From CAWBYL01 sp963793025 (GTDB lineage: Bacteria; Actinomycetota; Acidimicrobiia; Acidimicrobiales; Acidimicrobilacustridaceae), in contig CAWBYL010000009.1 in assembly GCA_963793025.1 (NCBI GenBank), forward strand, positions 186,001-250,000: a DNA stretch of 64,000 nt. Reading direction: 5' to 3'. Each line of letters starts with the position of its first letter. Positions within the stretch are counted from its first letter, which is position 1. Position numbers and translations under genes: made by a program. The notes under the pieces were generated by a model that was given only the letters and a program-made list of their open reading frames with translations, was not told where the DNA came from and made no database searches. Below are positions 1-9,045 of this stretch, piece by piece.

Positions 1-326
<326 letters not shown>

Positions 327-332
327 CGGACC

Positions 333-338
333 ACGCTA
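333..338 (-). promoter_or_regulatory. -10 box of a presumed leaderless promoter, M20 amidohydrolase
   Basis: On the minus strand TAGCGT is followed by 6 bases and then the ATG at 326. No Shine-Dalgarno sequence fits in the gap. Transcription would start at or next to the A of the start codon. Confidence 0.5.
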
Positions 339-378
339 GCGGCCGACGACCGGGGGGCCGGGCCCTGCTCGCGACCGC

Positions 379-990
379 TCAGACGACGACGGTGAGGGCG
401 TCGGGTTCCACCCGCAGCGCGACCTGGCTGACCGGCCCCACGGCCTCACCGTCGAGGGCGACCGGGAGAGGAGGGTCGAAGCTGAGGTCCGCCTCCGCCC
501 GTCTGGTGGTTCTCATGGCCGGGTGTGGGAGGTGACTGCCCGTGCGGGCCCGTCGACGGGCGCTGAGGCGCTGGCGCAGCGGCAGGGACCCGTCGGTGAT
601 GTCCACCAGGCCGTCGCCGGGGTGGCCCCGGGGGCCGAGGTCGAGGTCGCCGAGCCACTCCGCGTTCATGACCACGACCGCTCGCCCCCTCCAGAACCGG
701 TGGCGGGCCACGAGGTGGCTGACGAACCAGTGCGGGTGGCCGTCGAGCAGCACGGACACCACGTCGACCGGGAAGGTCACCGCGGCGGAGGTGTGCAGCC
801 GCTCCTCGTCACCGGGGCCGCCGAGAGTCCGGCACAGGTCACCTCCGAGCAACCCCACGGGGGGTGGTTGACGTCCGGCCCGACGGGCCTCGGTGACCAC
901 CGCCCGCAGGGCGGCGTCGCTCGCCACCACCACCCCGCCGGGCGCCAACGCGCCGGGCGTGCCGTACGCGGAGCCCTTCTCGATGGTCAC
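379..990 (-). CDS. diacylglycerol/lipid kinase-like protein, N-terminally reduced
   Basis: The product is 203 residues from a GTG start whose GTGA overlaps the helY stop, so the two genes are translationally coupled. The stretch VGLLGGDLCRTLGG resembles the PlGTGNDFARtLG block of YegS/DagK lipid kinases. The C-terminal half (VVVMNAEWLGD, DGLVDITDGSL, PLPVALDGE) matches their C-terminal beta-sandwich. The preceding GGDGT nucleotide-binding loop appears only as ASDAALRAVV, and the usual 40-50 N-terminal residues are absent. Kinase activity is therefore doubtful. It may be a lipid-binding pseudoenzyme or use an unrecognised partner. No other frame upstream supplies the missing part. Confidence 0.65.
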   Translation of the reverse strand: MTIEKGSAYGTPGALAPGGVVVASDAALRAVVTEARRAGRQPPPVGLLGGDLCRTLGGPGDEERLHTSAAVTFPVDVVSVLLDGHPHWFVSHLVARHRFWRGRAVVVMNAEWLGDLDLGPRGHPGDGLVDITDGSLPLRQRLSARRRARTGSHLPHPAMRTTRRAEADLSFDPPLPVALDGEAVGPVSQVALRVEPDALTVVV

Positions 991-3677
991 TCGGGCGAGC
1001 CCGTCGCGTCGCCGTCGCTCTCGTCGACGGTGCTGATGGTGGAGGAAGCGGCGACGACGCCTCGGTGGATGTCGTCGGCCGCCCGCCGGGCGGCCCGCCC
1101 CGTCGCGGGCCGGGCCGAGGCATCGCCGAGCTGGCGGAGCAGGTCGGTCAGCTGCTTGATCGTCCGGACGAAGTCGCCCCCGGAGAGGTCCTCGTCGGCG
1201 AGGATGTGGTCGAGGTCGTCCCCGGCCGCCCAGGCGTGGGCCAGGGCGAAGAAGCCGGGGTCGGGCGCACGGGTCGTGGGGAGTCCGAGACGACGTTCGT
1301 CGGCGTTGAGCTCGCCCGCGAGGCGGGTGAGCTCCTTGGCCCGGCGCGCCACGCCCGGACCGGGGAACCACGGCTCCAGCTCCGGGCCGGAGTTGCGGTG
1401 CTCGTAGACGAACGCCGATGCCAGGCCGGCGGTCGAGGCGGGGTCGAGGTCGTCGAACAGGCCTTCCTCGAGGGCCTCGGCGATCAGCAGATCGCACTCG
1501 TGGTAGATGTGCACGAGCTGCTCACCGCGCGGGGTGAGGGCCCATCCGTCGAGATGCCCCCAGGCCTCGAGGAGCTGGAGGACCCGGTCGAAGACGTCGG
1601 CGAGCGACCCGGTGCGGCTGCGGACCCGGCCCTCGAGGTCGTCGATCTCCCGTTCGAGGCGCTCCGCTCGCCGCAGGGCCCGAAGGTGGACATCTCGATC
1701 GGGGCAGTCGTGGACCGGGTGCCCGGCCACGGCGTCGGCATCGGGATCATGCGGACGGCCGGTACGGCCGCCAGGACCGCCTCGACCCTTCCTCCCCTTG
1801 CGGTCGCCGCGACCGCGACCACTGCCCGCGGCACCGCTCGCCACCTTCTCCAACTCGGTGGCCACATGGCGTTGGAAGGCTGGTTTGGTGGGGGCGAACG
1901 GGGTCGGCATCACGATCGAACCGACGATCTCCGGCGGTTCCTCGAAGTCCGTCGCCCCGAGAGCCACCACCCGTCGGCGCGCCGTCAGCACCTTCACCCG
2001 CACGGAGCCACCCTTGCGCTGAGCGACCGACAGCACGGCCACGCGGCCGTGGCCTCCGGTTCCGTCGAGCCAGAGGACGTCACCCGGGCGCAGGGCCTGC
2101 AGCGCGGTCTCCACCTCGCCGGCCGGTCGCCCGGCCGGGGCCCCTTTCGCTCGCCGGTCGCCCTCCACCAGGGTGCGGTACTCGCCGGCGTCGCCCCGAT
2201 CGCAGTGGGCCTCGGCCCGCAGCTCGTCGAGCGTCTCCCGACGCTGGGCGAGGCGATGCTCCTGGCGGACGACCTCGGCGTCGGTCTGGTACTGGGCGAA
2301 GCTCAGGTTGAGCAGACGGTGGGCTTCGACGGCGGGATAGCGCCGGACGAGGTTGGCCGCCATGTTGTAGGTCGGTCGGAACGAACTGGTCAGTCGGAAG
2401 CTGCGGCTCGACGCCAGGGCCGCCACCTCGTCGAAGCCGGTGAACGGCGACCACAGCACGACAGCATGGCCGTGGTCGTCTATCCCCCTCCGCCCGGCCC
2501 GGCCGGTGAGCTGGGTGAACTGTCCGGGCGTGAGGAACTCGTGGCGCTCCCCGGTGAACTTCGTGAGCTTCTCGATGACCGTGGTGCGGGCGGGCATGTT
2601 GATCCCCAGGGCGAGGGTCTCGGTGGCGAAGACGACCTTCACCAGCCCCTCGACGAAGCACGCCTCGACGGCCTCCTTGAACGGCGGGACCATGCCGGCG
2701 TGGTGGGCGGCGATTCCGGCCTCCAGGCCGGTCATCCAGGTGTCGTACCCCAACACGCGGAGGTCGTCGTCGGTGAGGTGCTCCACGTGGCGCTCGGCGA
2801 TGGCCCGGATGCGGTCGCGCTCGTCGGCGGTCGTGTAGCGCAGCCCGGCGCCGACGCACGCGGTGACGGCGTCGGCACAGGCGGCCCGGCTGAAGATGAA
2901 GTAGAGCGCCGGCAGCATCTGGCGGGCGGCCAGCAGCTCGACGACCTCGACCCGGCGGGGTGTGGCGTAGCGGCGTCGGCCCCGGCGACCGCCGCTCCAC
3001 GACTCCCGGGGATCGGTGTCGAACCGGCTGCCGTCCGGATTGGCGCGGCCCTCGACGAGCGTGGGCACGAGCAGGAGATCGTCGGTCTGACGGTCCTCGA
3101 CGAGGTACCAGTTGTCGAGGGTGACCGGGCGGGTCTGCTCGACGACGACAGCGGTCGGTCCCCGGACGGTCTCCATCCAGGCGGCCAGCTCGGGCGCGTT
3201 GGAGACCGTGGCCGACAGGCACACCAGCCGCACCGAGCGGGGCAGGTGGATGATGACCTCCTCCCACACTGGTCCGCGATAGGCGTCCTGGAGGTAGTGC
3301 ACCTCGTCGAGGATCACCCAGTCGAGGCGATCGAGGGCGTCCGAGCCGCTGTAGATCATGTTGCGGAGGACCTCGGTGGTCATCACCACGACGGGGGCGT
3401 CTCCGTTCACCGCGGTGTCCCCGGTGAGCAGACCGACCTGGTCGACGCCGTGCCGACGCGCCAGGTCGTGGTACTTCTGGTTCGAGAGGGCCTTGATCGG
3501 GGTGGTGTAGAACGCCCGCCCGCCGGCGGCGAGGGCTCGGGCCACGGCGTGCTCGGCGACCACGGTCTTGCCCGATCCGGTCGGCGCGCTCACCAGCACC
3601 GAGGATCCGGCGTCGATGGCGGCGATGGCCTCGACCTGGAACGGGTCGAGGGTGAACCCACGGGCGGGAACGGTCAC
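987..3677 (-). CDS. helY: Ski2-like DEAD/DEAH-box RNA helicase HelY
   Basis: An 896-residue superfamily 2 helicase. Walker A (APTGSGKT) is at residues 31-38, the TPIKALSNQK motif at 59-68 and the DEVH box at 124-127. Motif VI (QLTGRAGRRGID) lies in the second RecA domain, followed by a long actinobacterial HelY C-terminal region with a basic Gly/Arg-rich linker. The Ski2/Mtr4 class unwinds RNA and is thought to act in RNA turnover. It lies directly downstream of tatB and tatC, as in mycobacteria. The GTG start at 3675-3677 is preceded by TAGCCT with a 7-base gap, favouring a leaderless message. Confidence 0.93.
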   Translation of the reverse strand: MTVPARGFTLDPFQVEAIAAIDAGSSVLVSAPTGSGKTVVAEHAVARALAAGGRAFYTTPIKALSNQKYHDLARRHGVDQVGLLTGDTAVNGDAPVVVMTTEVLRNMIYSGSDALDRLDWVILDEVHYLQDAYRGPVWEEVIIHLPRSVRLVCLSATVSNAPELAAWMETVRGPTAVVVEQTRPVTLDNWYLVEDRQTDDLLLVPTLVEGRANPDGSRFDTDPRESWSGGRRGRRRYATPRRVEVVELLAARQMLPALYFIFSRAACADAVTACVGAGLRYTTADERDRIRAIAERHVEHLTDDDLRVLGYDTWMTGLEAGIAAHHAGMVPPFKEAVEACFVEGLVKVVFATETLALGINMPARTTVIEKLTKFTGERHEFLTPGQFTQLTGRAGRRGIDDHGHAVVLWSPFTGFDEVAALASSRSFRLTSSFRPTYNMAANLVRRYPAVEAHRLLNLSFAQYQTDAEVVRQEHRLAQRRETLDELRAEAHCDRGDAGEYRTLVEGDRRAKGAPAGRPAGEVETALQALRPGDVLWLDGTGGHGRVAVLSVAQRKGGSVRVKVLTARRRVVALGATDFEEPPEIVGSIVMPTPFAPTKPAFQRHVATELEKVASGAAGSGRGRGDRKGRKGRGGPGGRTGRPHDPDADAVAGHPVHDCPDRDVHLRALRRAERLEREIDDLEGRVRSRTGSLADVFDRVLQLLEAWGHLDGWALTPRGEQLVHIYHECDLLIAEALEEGLFDDLDPASTAGLASAFVYEHRNSGPELEPWFPGPGVARRAKELTRLAGELNADERRLGLPTTRAPDPGFFALAHAWAAGDDLDHILADEDLSGGDFVRTIKQLTDLLRQLGDASARPATGRAARRAADDIHRGVVAASSTISTVDESDGDATGSPE

Positions 3678-3684
3678 GCCGTGG

Positions 3685-3690
3685 AGGCTA
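3685..3690 (-). promoter_or_regulatory. -10 box of a presumed leaderless promoter, helY
   Basis: TAGCCT on the minus strand, then 7 bases, then the GTG start of helY. It gives helY its own promoter although it follows tatC in the same direction. Confidence 0.45.
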
Positions 3691-3729
3691 CGGCGGGCAC
3701 CGGACGGGTCGGCCGTCGCCGCCTCGTGA

Positions 3730-4515
3730 TCACTCGGCGTCGGCGGTGGCCTCGGTACGGCGCTTCTTGCGGACCCGCAGCTTCAAGATGATGGCGCCGA
3801 CGGCGATGGAGAGGAAGAACAGCAGCTCCATCGGGAGGCCGAGGGCGATCATCGTGATGGGATCGCCACTGGGGGTGATGATGGCGGCGATGGCGGCGAT
3901 GATCACCGTGGCCGGGCGCCACCAACCGAGGAGCTTGCGCGGGGTCAGCACGCCGATGAGCATCAGGGCGACCAACAGCACCGGGAACTCGAAGCCGACA
4001 CCGAAGGCCAGCATCATCCACACGATCAGGGTGACGTAGCTGTCGGCCGTGTAGAAGGGCTTGATGTCCTGGCCACCGATGGTGGTGAGGAACTGCAGCG
4101 TCGGGTTGAGGATGAAGTAGGCCAGCGTGGCGCCCATGAAGAACAGCACCAGGGCGCTGACGGTGAAGGGGATGGCGTACTTCTTCTCGTGCGGGTAGAG
4201 GCCCGGCGTGATGAAGCGCCACAGCTGCCACAGGATGACCGGCATGGCGATGGCGACCCCGATGTAGCCCGCCATCTTGATGCGCAGGCCGAAGGCCTGG
4301 AGGGGCTCGGTGGCGATGAAGTCGACCCCGGGCTGCACCTCGTTGAAGGGGTGCTTGAGGATCTCGAGGACGTAGGGGAACAGGAACCAACCGGCCAGCG
4401 CGCCCACCGACACGGCGATGGCCACCTTGATGAGTCGGGAGCGGAGCTCGGCCAGGTGCTCCCACAGCGTCATGTGTCCGCCGGCGGACGGTTCGGTGGC
4501 CGTGGCCGCGCTCAT
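3730..4515 (-). CDS. tatC: twin-arginine translocase subunit TatC
   Basis: A 261-residue polytopic membrane protein with about six hydrophobic segments, the usual TatC size. It begins the conserved domain with MTLWEHLAELRSRLIK and has the GYIGVAIAMPVILWQLWRF region typical of TatC. It recognises twin-arginine signal peptides and forms the receptor complex with TatB in the cytoplasmic membrane. It lies 15 bases downstream of the tatB-like gene on the same strand, so the two are likely cotranscribed. The window also encodes a possible client, the molybdopterin oxidoreductase at 35995-37176, which carries an internal RR motif. Confidence 0.97.
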   Translation of the reverse strand: MSAATATEPSAGGHMTLWEHLAELRSRLIKVAIAVSVGALAGWFLFPYVLEILKHPFNEVQPGVDFIATEPLQAFGLRIKMAGYIGVAIAMPVILWQLWRFITPGLYPHEKKYAIPFTVSALVLFFMGATLAYFILNPTLQFLTTIGGQDIKPFYTADSYVTLIVWMMLAFGVGFEFPVLLVALMLIGVLTPRKLLGWWRPATVIIAAIAAIITPSGDPITMIALGLPMELLFFLSIAVGAIILKLRVRKKRRTEATADAE

Positions 4516-4530
4516 CGGGGGTCCACGAGG

Positions 4531-4950
4531 TCAGGCCGCACTGGAGTCGCCGGTCGCCTCGTCCGCCGACGGTGTCGGCGGCGGGGTCACCAGCTCGGGG
4601 CCCGATGTCGACCCCGCAGGGTTGACGTCGGCGGCGAAGGTGGCGGGCATCGTGGGGGCGTGCTCCGCCGGTTCGGACGGGGAGGCCGGGGTGATGGCGG
4701 TAGGGCCTTCCGGCGGCGCCGCGAGCAGGCGGGGACCGTCCTCGGTGCGGTTCACGGCGTCGTCCTGGCCGCTGAGACCGCTGAGATCCATGGCCGATCG
4801 GACCTCTTCCTCGAACCCGGAGGTCATGCGCCGGACCTCGTTCATGAACTTGCCGACCTTGCGGGCCGTTTCCGGCAGCTTCTCGGGTCCGAGGACGAGC
4901 AACGCCAAGAGGAGGATGACAAGTATCTCTCCGCCACCGACGTTGAACAT
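4531..4950 (-). CDS. tatB: Sec-independent translocase subunit TatB-like (TatA/B family)
   Basis: A 139-residue protein with one N-terminal transmembrane helix (residues about 5-22), the hinge LGPEKLPETARKVGKF and an amphipathic helix, followed by an acidic and Pro-rich tail. The start MFNVGGGEILVILLLALLVLG, with an early Glu and the LGPEKLP hinge, fits TatB better than TatA. No second TatA-like gene is in the window. It pairs with tatC immediately downstream. The ATG at 4948-4950 has TAGGAT 8 bases upstream and no ribosome-binding site, suggesting a leaderless transcript. Confidence 0.88.
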   Translation of the reverse strand: MFNVGGGEILVILLLALLVLGPEKLPETARKVGKFMNEVRRMTSGFEEEVRSAMDLSGLSGQDDAVNRTEDGPRLLAAPPEGPTAITPASPSEPAEHAPTMPATFAADVNPAGSTSGPELVTPPPTPSADEATGDSSAA

Positions 4951-4958
4951 GGAGTCAG

Positions 4959-4964
4959 ATCCTA
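4959..4964 (-). promoter_or_regulatory. -10 box of a presumed leaderless promoter, tatB-tatC
   Basis: TAGGAT on the minus strand with 8 bases to the tatB ATG. The 4951-5075 gap holds nothing else that I recognise. Confidence 0.45.
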
Positions 4965-5075
4965 GCCAGCTGGGTGTGCGTATCCGAGCTCGCCAGTCGC
5001 CTCCCGGGCTGGCCGACCGGGGAGTTCACGCGCCGTTGACCAGGCGTTCGCGCCGAGGGCGGGGGCTCCGCCGGC

Positions 5076-5426
5076 TCAGCTGCGGCCGCGGTCGCGACCG
5101 GCGGCGGCCTCGAAGGCGGCCCAGAGCATTCCGTCGTCGGTCATGAGGTCGGAGAAGGCGTCGACGTCTTCTTCGACGATGGGGTCGGCGCTGGCGTCTG
5201 CCCGCCCGGCGCCCTCGCCCGTGGTGACCATGTCGTACTCCACGCCGGAGGCCAGCAGGAGGTCGATGGTCCGCGGCTGGGCGGTCTTGACGACCACGGT
5301 GCCGCAGCGGGGACACATGAACGAGTAGGTGCCCTCGTGGCGGCTCGGTTCGACCCGTACACGGACGTCGGCGGTTCCCAGCTCCACGTCGCCGCACGTC
5401 GTGCAGGTTGCTCGGATCGTCGCCAT
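5076..5426 (-). CDS. zinc-ribbon protein of unknown function
   Basis: A 116-residue protein. Residues 8-11 (CTTC) and 38-41 (CPRC) form a CxxC...CxxC zinc-ribbon, and the C-terminal half is acidic. It begins with an ATG preceded by a strong AAGGAG about 6 bases upstream, unlike the many leaderless starts around it. It lies between tatB and a divergent glycerophosphodiesterase. The fold suggests nucleic-acid or protein binding; I cannot assign a role. Confidence 0.8.
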   Translation of the reverse strand: MATIRATCTTCGDVELGTADVRVRVEPSRHEGTYSFMCPRCGTVVVKTAQPRTIDLLLASGVEYDMVTTGEGAGRADASADPIVEEDVDAFSDLMTDDGMLWAAFEAAAGRDRGRS

Positions 5427-5602
5427 CTGGTCTCCTTCGAATGTCCCGGGGTTGTTTCCCCAGAGCTGTTTTCGTCATGCCTCCTCGCCGCCTTGAGTAG
5501 CGAATTTGGGCCGGATGACCCGTTTGCATCGAGAGGATGACCGCGCTCGGCGGCCGGCGAGCCGCGCCACGCACCGGTGCCCGCCGATGCCCGCCGACAG
5601 GG

Positions 5603-5608
5603 CATGCT
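5603..5608 (+). promoter_or_regulatory. weak -10-like hexamer before the first glycerophosphodiesterase
   Basis: CATGCT is followed by 6 bases and the GTG at 5615. It deviates from TAnnnT in its first base, but the spacing is that of the other presumed leaderless starts. Confidence 0.3.
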
Positions 5609-5614
5609 GGGTGG

Positions 5615-6316
5615 GTGCCCCGGCTGCCCTCCCTGCGACCTCCGATCGGCTTCGCCCACCGTGGGGCGCGAGCGCATGCCCCGGAGAACACCCTCGAGGC
5701 GTTCTCGCTCGCCCGGCGCCTGGGCGCCGCCGGTCTGGAGAGCGATGTCTGGATCACCGCCGACGGCCAGGCAGTGCTGGACCACGACGGTCTGGTGGGT
5801 CGCCGACCCCGGCGCCGTCCCATCGCCGACCTGTCCCGACGGGACCTGCCCGACCACATCCCCTCGCTCTCGGAGGTCTACGCCGAGTTGGGTGCAGAGT
5901 TCGAGCTGTCCCTGGACGTGAAGGACCCGGCCGCCGCGCTGGAGGCGGTCGCCTGCGCCCGTGACGTGGGGGCCGAGGAGCACCTGTGGCTGTGCCATCC
6001 CGATCGCGACGTGGTGACGTCGTGGCGTGAGCTCTCCCCCGCCGTGCACCTGGTCGAGTCGACCCGGGTCAAGCACATGCCCAGGGGTCCCGAGACCCAC
6101 GTGGCCCAGAGCGCGGCCGCCGGGGTGGACGTGATCAACCTGCACCACTCGGACTGGTCAGGTGGCCTCATCGCCATGGTGCACCGCTTCGAGGTCATGG
6201 CCTTCGGCTGGGACGCCCAACACGAGCGGATCCTCGACGGGCTCCTCGATGCGGGGATCGACGGTGTCTACAGCGACCACGTCGACCGCATGCAGGCCTC
6301 GCTGGCCAGGCTGTGA
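5615..6316 (+). CDS. glycerophosphodiester phosphodiesterase family protein
   Basis: A 233-residue TIM-barrel enzyme of the GDPD family, which splits glycerophosphodiesters to glycerol 3-phosphate and an alcohol. AHRGA places the catalytic His-Arg at residues 15-16. PENTLEAF gives Glu24-Asn25, ESDV gives metal ligands Glu42/Asp44, and His57 is in LDHDG. I chose the GTG at 5615 because the family domain begins about eight residues later; an upstream ATG at 5537 would add a low-complexity Arg/Pro-rich leader. No signal peptide is seen, so it probably acts in the cytoplasm. A second family member is at 55671-56435. Confidence 0.85.
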   Translation: MPRLPSLRPPIGFAHRGARAHAPENTLEAFSLARRLGAAGLESDVWITADGQAVLDHDGLVGRRPRRRPIADLSRRDLPDHIPSLSEVYAELGAEFELSLDVKDPAAALEAVACARDVGAEEHLWLCHPDRDVVTSWRELSPAVHLVESTRVKHMPRGPETHVAQSAAAGVDVINLHHSDWSGGLIAMVHRFEVMAFGWDAQHERILDGLLDAGIDGVYSDHVDRMQASLARL

Positions 6317-6410
6317 CACGGCGTCCACCGACCGGGCGGTGAGCCGACTCCACCTCGTTGCGACAGACCACCCTCAGGTGGCGAGGGGAAGCGCAGCGAC
6401 CGAGCCACAC

Positions 6411-6427
6411 GCCCGGCTCCGCCGGGC
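6411..6427. terminator. GC-rich hairpin between convergent genes
   Basis: A perfect 7-bp stem (GCCCGGC/GCCGGGC) with a 3-base loop lies between the ends of the glycerophosphodiesterase and lepB. It can fold on either strand and has no T-run. A bidirectional terminator is the simplest reading. Confidence 0.5.
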
Positions 6428-6432
6428 CATCG

Positions 6433-7074
6433 TCAGAGCCCCGAGAGTCGGGTGATGGGCCAGACGATGACGAAAGCCCTACCCACGATGGAGCTCTCCT
6501 CGATGGGACCGAAGAAGCGGCTGTCCTTGGAGTTGTTGCGGTTGTCGCCCATCACCCAGACGTCACCCTCGGGGACGACGCACGGGTCCTCCCGGGTGCA
6601 CTTGTAGGGGGCGTTGTCGGTGGAGGAGGTGACGCCGTCGGGCAGGTAGCCCTCGCTCAACAGGTTGCCGTCGATGTACACGTGGCCCGACTCGATCACG
6701 ACCTGCTCGCCGGGGAGGCCCACGACCCGCTTGATGAGGTCGGGGATGTTCGAGGCCGTCTCCGAGGGTGGCCTCTCGAACACCACGATGTCGCCGCGGT
6801 TCACGTCGTGGAGCTTGTAGCTGAGCTTGTTGACGAGAACGCGGTCGTTCTCCTTGAGCGTCGGGTACATCGAGTCCGACGGGATGTAGAACGCCTGGAG
6901 CAGGAAGATCTTCACCACGAGGGCGAGCACGAGGGCGCCGGCGATGACCAGCACCCATTCGGCGATGTTGGCGCCGGTGGGACCGAGAAGGCCTTCGAGG
7001 CGGCGTTTTCGCCGTCGCTTGCCCGTGGTCGGGGGCTCGCCCGGGGGATCCGACGCGGGGGCGTCCGACGGCAT
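6433..7074 (-). CDS. lepB: signal peptidase I
   Basis: A 213-residue membrane serine protease that removes signal peptides from exported proteins. It has one N-terminal transmembrane segment (AEWVLVIAGALVLALVVKIF). The catalytic Ser is in IPSDSMYPTL, the general-base Lys in LIKRVVGLPGE, and box E is GDNRNNSKDSR. A GTG one codon upstream (7077) is an equally possible start. It follows pafC on the same strand. A TAGGTT that overlaps the pafC stop codon (7122-7127) could be its own -10 box. Confidence 0.95.
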   Translation of the reverse strand: MPSDAPASDPPGEPPTTGKRRRKRRLEGLLGPTGANIAEWVLVIAGALVLALVVKIFLLQAFYIPSDSMYPTLKENDRVLVNKLSYKLHDVNRGDIVVFERPPSETASNIPDLIKRVVGLPGEQVVIESGHVYIDGNLLSEGYLPDGVTSSTDNAPYKCTREDPCVVPEGDVWVMGDNRNNSKDSRFFGPIEESSIVGRAFVIVWPITRLSGL

Positions 7075-7124
7075 CACGATCGAGCGGGGCGGTGAGGGGT
7101 GGAAGACATGAGAGGCGACGGAAC

Positions 7125-8075
7125 CTAGCCGAGGTACCGGGCCAACACCGTGCGCGCCGCCTCACTGCCCGCGCCGCGAAGCTCCGACGGCGCGGCCACC
7201 ATCTCGGCGTCGGGACCCAGGCGGAGCAGCAGTCGCGCCAACCATGGCCGAGCGGTCACCGCCAGCTCGACGCGCACCCTCCCACCGGCGAGGGGTTCGG
7301 CAGATTCCACCGGATACTGGTCGACCACCCATGCCGCCCCCGGGGCCAGGTCGAGGGTGATCCTCGGGTCGTCCGCGGTCGGCCGGAACACCTGGAGCGG
7401 ACTGGGGTCGACCGGTGGTTCGAACCGTTCGTCGAGGAGCACGACCGAGCGGATCCGGTCGATCCGGAACACCCGCACGCCCTGGCTGCGGTGGCAGTAG
7501 GCCTCCAGGTACCAGCGGCCCTGTTCGGCCTGCACCCGCCACGGATCGACCCGGCGCACGTCGCGAGCGTCGCGTCCGTAGCTGTAGTAGTCGATCTCGA
7601 CGGAGATGCCCTCGGCCGCTGCCTGCTGGAGCAGGCCGAGGGCATCGGCCGGAACGGCACCGAGGTCGACGTCGACGACCTCGGACGAGCCGGTGCCGAG
7701 GGCGGCGGAGAGCTTGGCCAGGCCCCGGGCCAGGGGACCGTCGGGGTCGGCGCCGGGAACGGCCTGGAGGGACTGACCGGCGGTGACGAGGGCGAACGCC
7801 TGCTCCGGGGTGAGGCGCAGCGGTCGGGTGAAGAAGTCCGGCAGGCGGATCTCGACCCGTTCGTGGTCGACCACCACGTCGATCAGGGCGTCGGGGGTGT
7901 ACGGGTGGACGCCCACCATGAAGGCGGTGTCGAGGCACTCCTGCAGCTGGGCCCGGTCGAGTCCGAAGCGCACGCACACCTCGTCGATGGCCGCGCCCTC
8001 GGGCTGGGCCGCGACCCAGGGGACGATGGCGAGCATGCGCTTGAGCCGCTCCTGGGCGGTGAGGCGGGCGGTCAC
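7125..8075 (-). CDS. pafC: WYL-domain transcriptional regulator PafC
   Basis: A 316-residue protein with an N-terminal helix-turn-helix and a C-terminal WYL domain (YSYGRDARDVRRVDPWRV, then GRWYLEAYCH). PafB and PafC form a heterodimer that activates the LexA-independent DNA-damage response in mycobacteria and is named for its linkage to pafA. The GTG start lies in a GTGA overlap with the pafB stop, so both are made from one message in matched amounts, as expected for a heterodimer. Confidence 0.93.
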   Translation of the reverse strand: MTARLTAQERLKRMLAIVPWVAAQPEGAAIDEVCVRFGLDRAQLQECLDTAFMVGVHPYTPDALIDVVVDHERVEIRLPDFFTRPLRLTPEQAFALVTAGQSLQAVPGADPDGPLARGLAKLSAALGTGSSEVVDVDLGAVPADALGLLQQAAAEGISVEIDYYSYGRDARDVRRVDPWRVQAEQGRWYLEAYCHRSQGVRVFRIDRIRSVVLLDERFEPPVDPSPLQVFRPTADDPRITLDLAPGAAWVVDQYPVESAEPLAGGRVRVELAVTARPWLARLLLRLGPDAEMVAAPSELRGAGSEAARTVLARYLG

Positions 8076-9043
8076 GACGCCCCTCCCCCGGCCTCGAGGT
8101 CCTGGAGCCACGTGACGAGATCGGCCCGCAGCTCGGGCGGACCGAGGAGCTCGGCGTGGTCGAGGAAGCTCAGCACGAACGAACGGAACGCCGGCCACGA
8201 CGTGACCGGCACCGAGAACGTGGTCGACCCGTCGTCGTGGACGGCGGTCACGGCGTCGTCGCCGAGCTGCTCGCGGGCCCACCGGACCTGGTCCGGGTCG
8301 ACCCGCAGCACCGCCGTCACGGTCTCTCCGTCGCCGTAGGCCCAGGGCTGGGCGGGCTCCTCCCCGGCCCCGGCCGGCGCTGGTCCGGTGAAGGTGTGGC
8401 GTTCGTCGAGGGTGACCGGTCCGGCGATGCGGTCCAGCCGGAAGTTGCGCTCCTGATCCCGGTCGCGGTCGAACGCGGTGAGGTACCACCGGCCGCGGCG
8501 GTACTCGAGCCGCCACGGTTCGACGCAGCGCTCGGCCGCGCCGGACGCACCCTGGTAGGTGAAGGTCGCCGCGCGCTGCTCGAGCACCGCTCCGAAGAGA
8601 GGCACGAGGGAGGGGTCGGTGGGGAGGCTGGCCACGGCCGACGGGCCCGAAGAGGCCTCGGACTGGGTGACGACCCCGCCCAGCTTCCAGAGCGCCTCGG
8701 AGCCGTCGCCGTGGTCCTCGCCGAGGCGGACAGCCTGGAGGGCCAGGCGCAGAGCGGCCAGCTCGTCGGGCGCCAGGTCCGGATCGGGCAGCTCGTAGTC
8801 GGCCCGGTCGATGCGGTAGCCGAGCTCCTCGGGATAGCTGCCCGGGATCGGAGCCATCGAGATGGGGACGCCCAGCTGACGCAGCTCCTCCTTGTCGCGC
8901 TCGAACGTGCGCCGGAAGGCCTCCTTGCCTTCGGCGTACCCGACGACCCGCCGGGCCACGTCGTCGGCGGTGAGGGGCCGGTCGGCGTTCAACAGGGCGG
9001 CCGTGAGGTTCATCAGCCGTTCCAGCTTCTCGTTGGACGCCAT
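8072..9043 (-). CDS. pafB: WYL-domain transcriptional regulator PafB
   Basis: A 323-residue WYL regulator starting MASNEKLERLMNLT. It has an N-terminal winged-helix domain (FRRTFERDKEELRQLG) and a WYL core (WRLEYRRGRWYLTAFD). It partners PafC, whose gene overlaps its stop. The ATG lies 2 bases after the pafA stop. I rejected an upstream extension of about 20 residues because it runs into pafA. Confidence 0.93.
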   Translation of the reverse strand: MASNEKLERLMNLTAALLNADRPLTADDVARRVVGYAEGKEAFRRTFERDKEELRQLGVPISMAPIPGSYPEELGYRIDRADYELPDPDLAPDELAALRLALQAVRLGEDHGDGSEALWKLGGVVTQSEASSGPSAVASLPTDPSLVPLFGAVLEQRAATFTYQGASGAAERCVEPWRLEYRRGRWYLTAFDRDRDQERNFRLDRIAGPVTLDERHTFTGPAPAGAGEEPAQPWAYGDGETVTAVLRVDPDQVRWAREQLGDDAVTAVHDDGSTTFSVPVTSWPAFRSFVLSFLDHAELLGPPELRADLVTWLQDLEAGGGAS

Positions 9044-9045
9044 GG

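Noticed and set aside
1065..3791. A 908-residue open frame on the plus strand opposite helY
   Set aside because: It is antisense to a clear helicase, has no recognisable domain and is typical of open shadow frames in GC-rich coding DNA. The same applies to long frames opposite mpa, dop, and the tkt-tal region.
5537..5614. Upstream ATG extending the first glycerophosphodiesterase
   Set aside because: The extra residues are Arg/Pro-rich with no signal peptide, and the GTG at 5615 sits right before the conserved domain.
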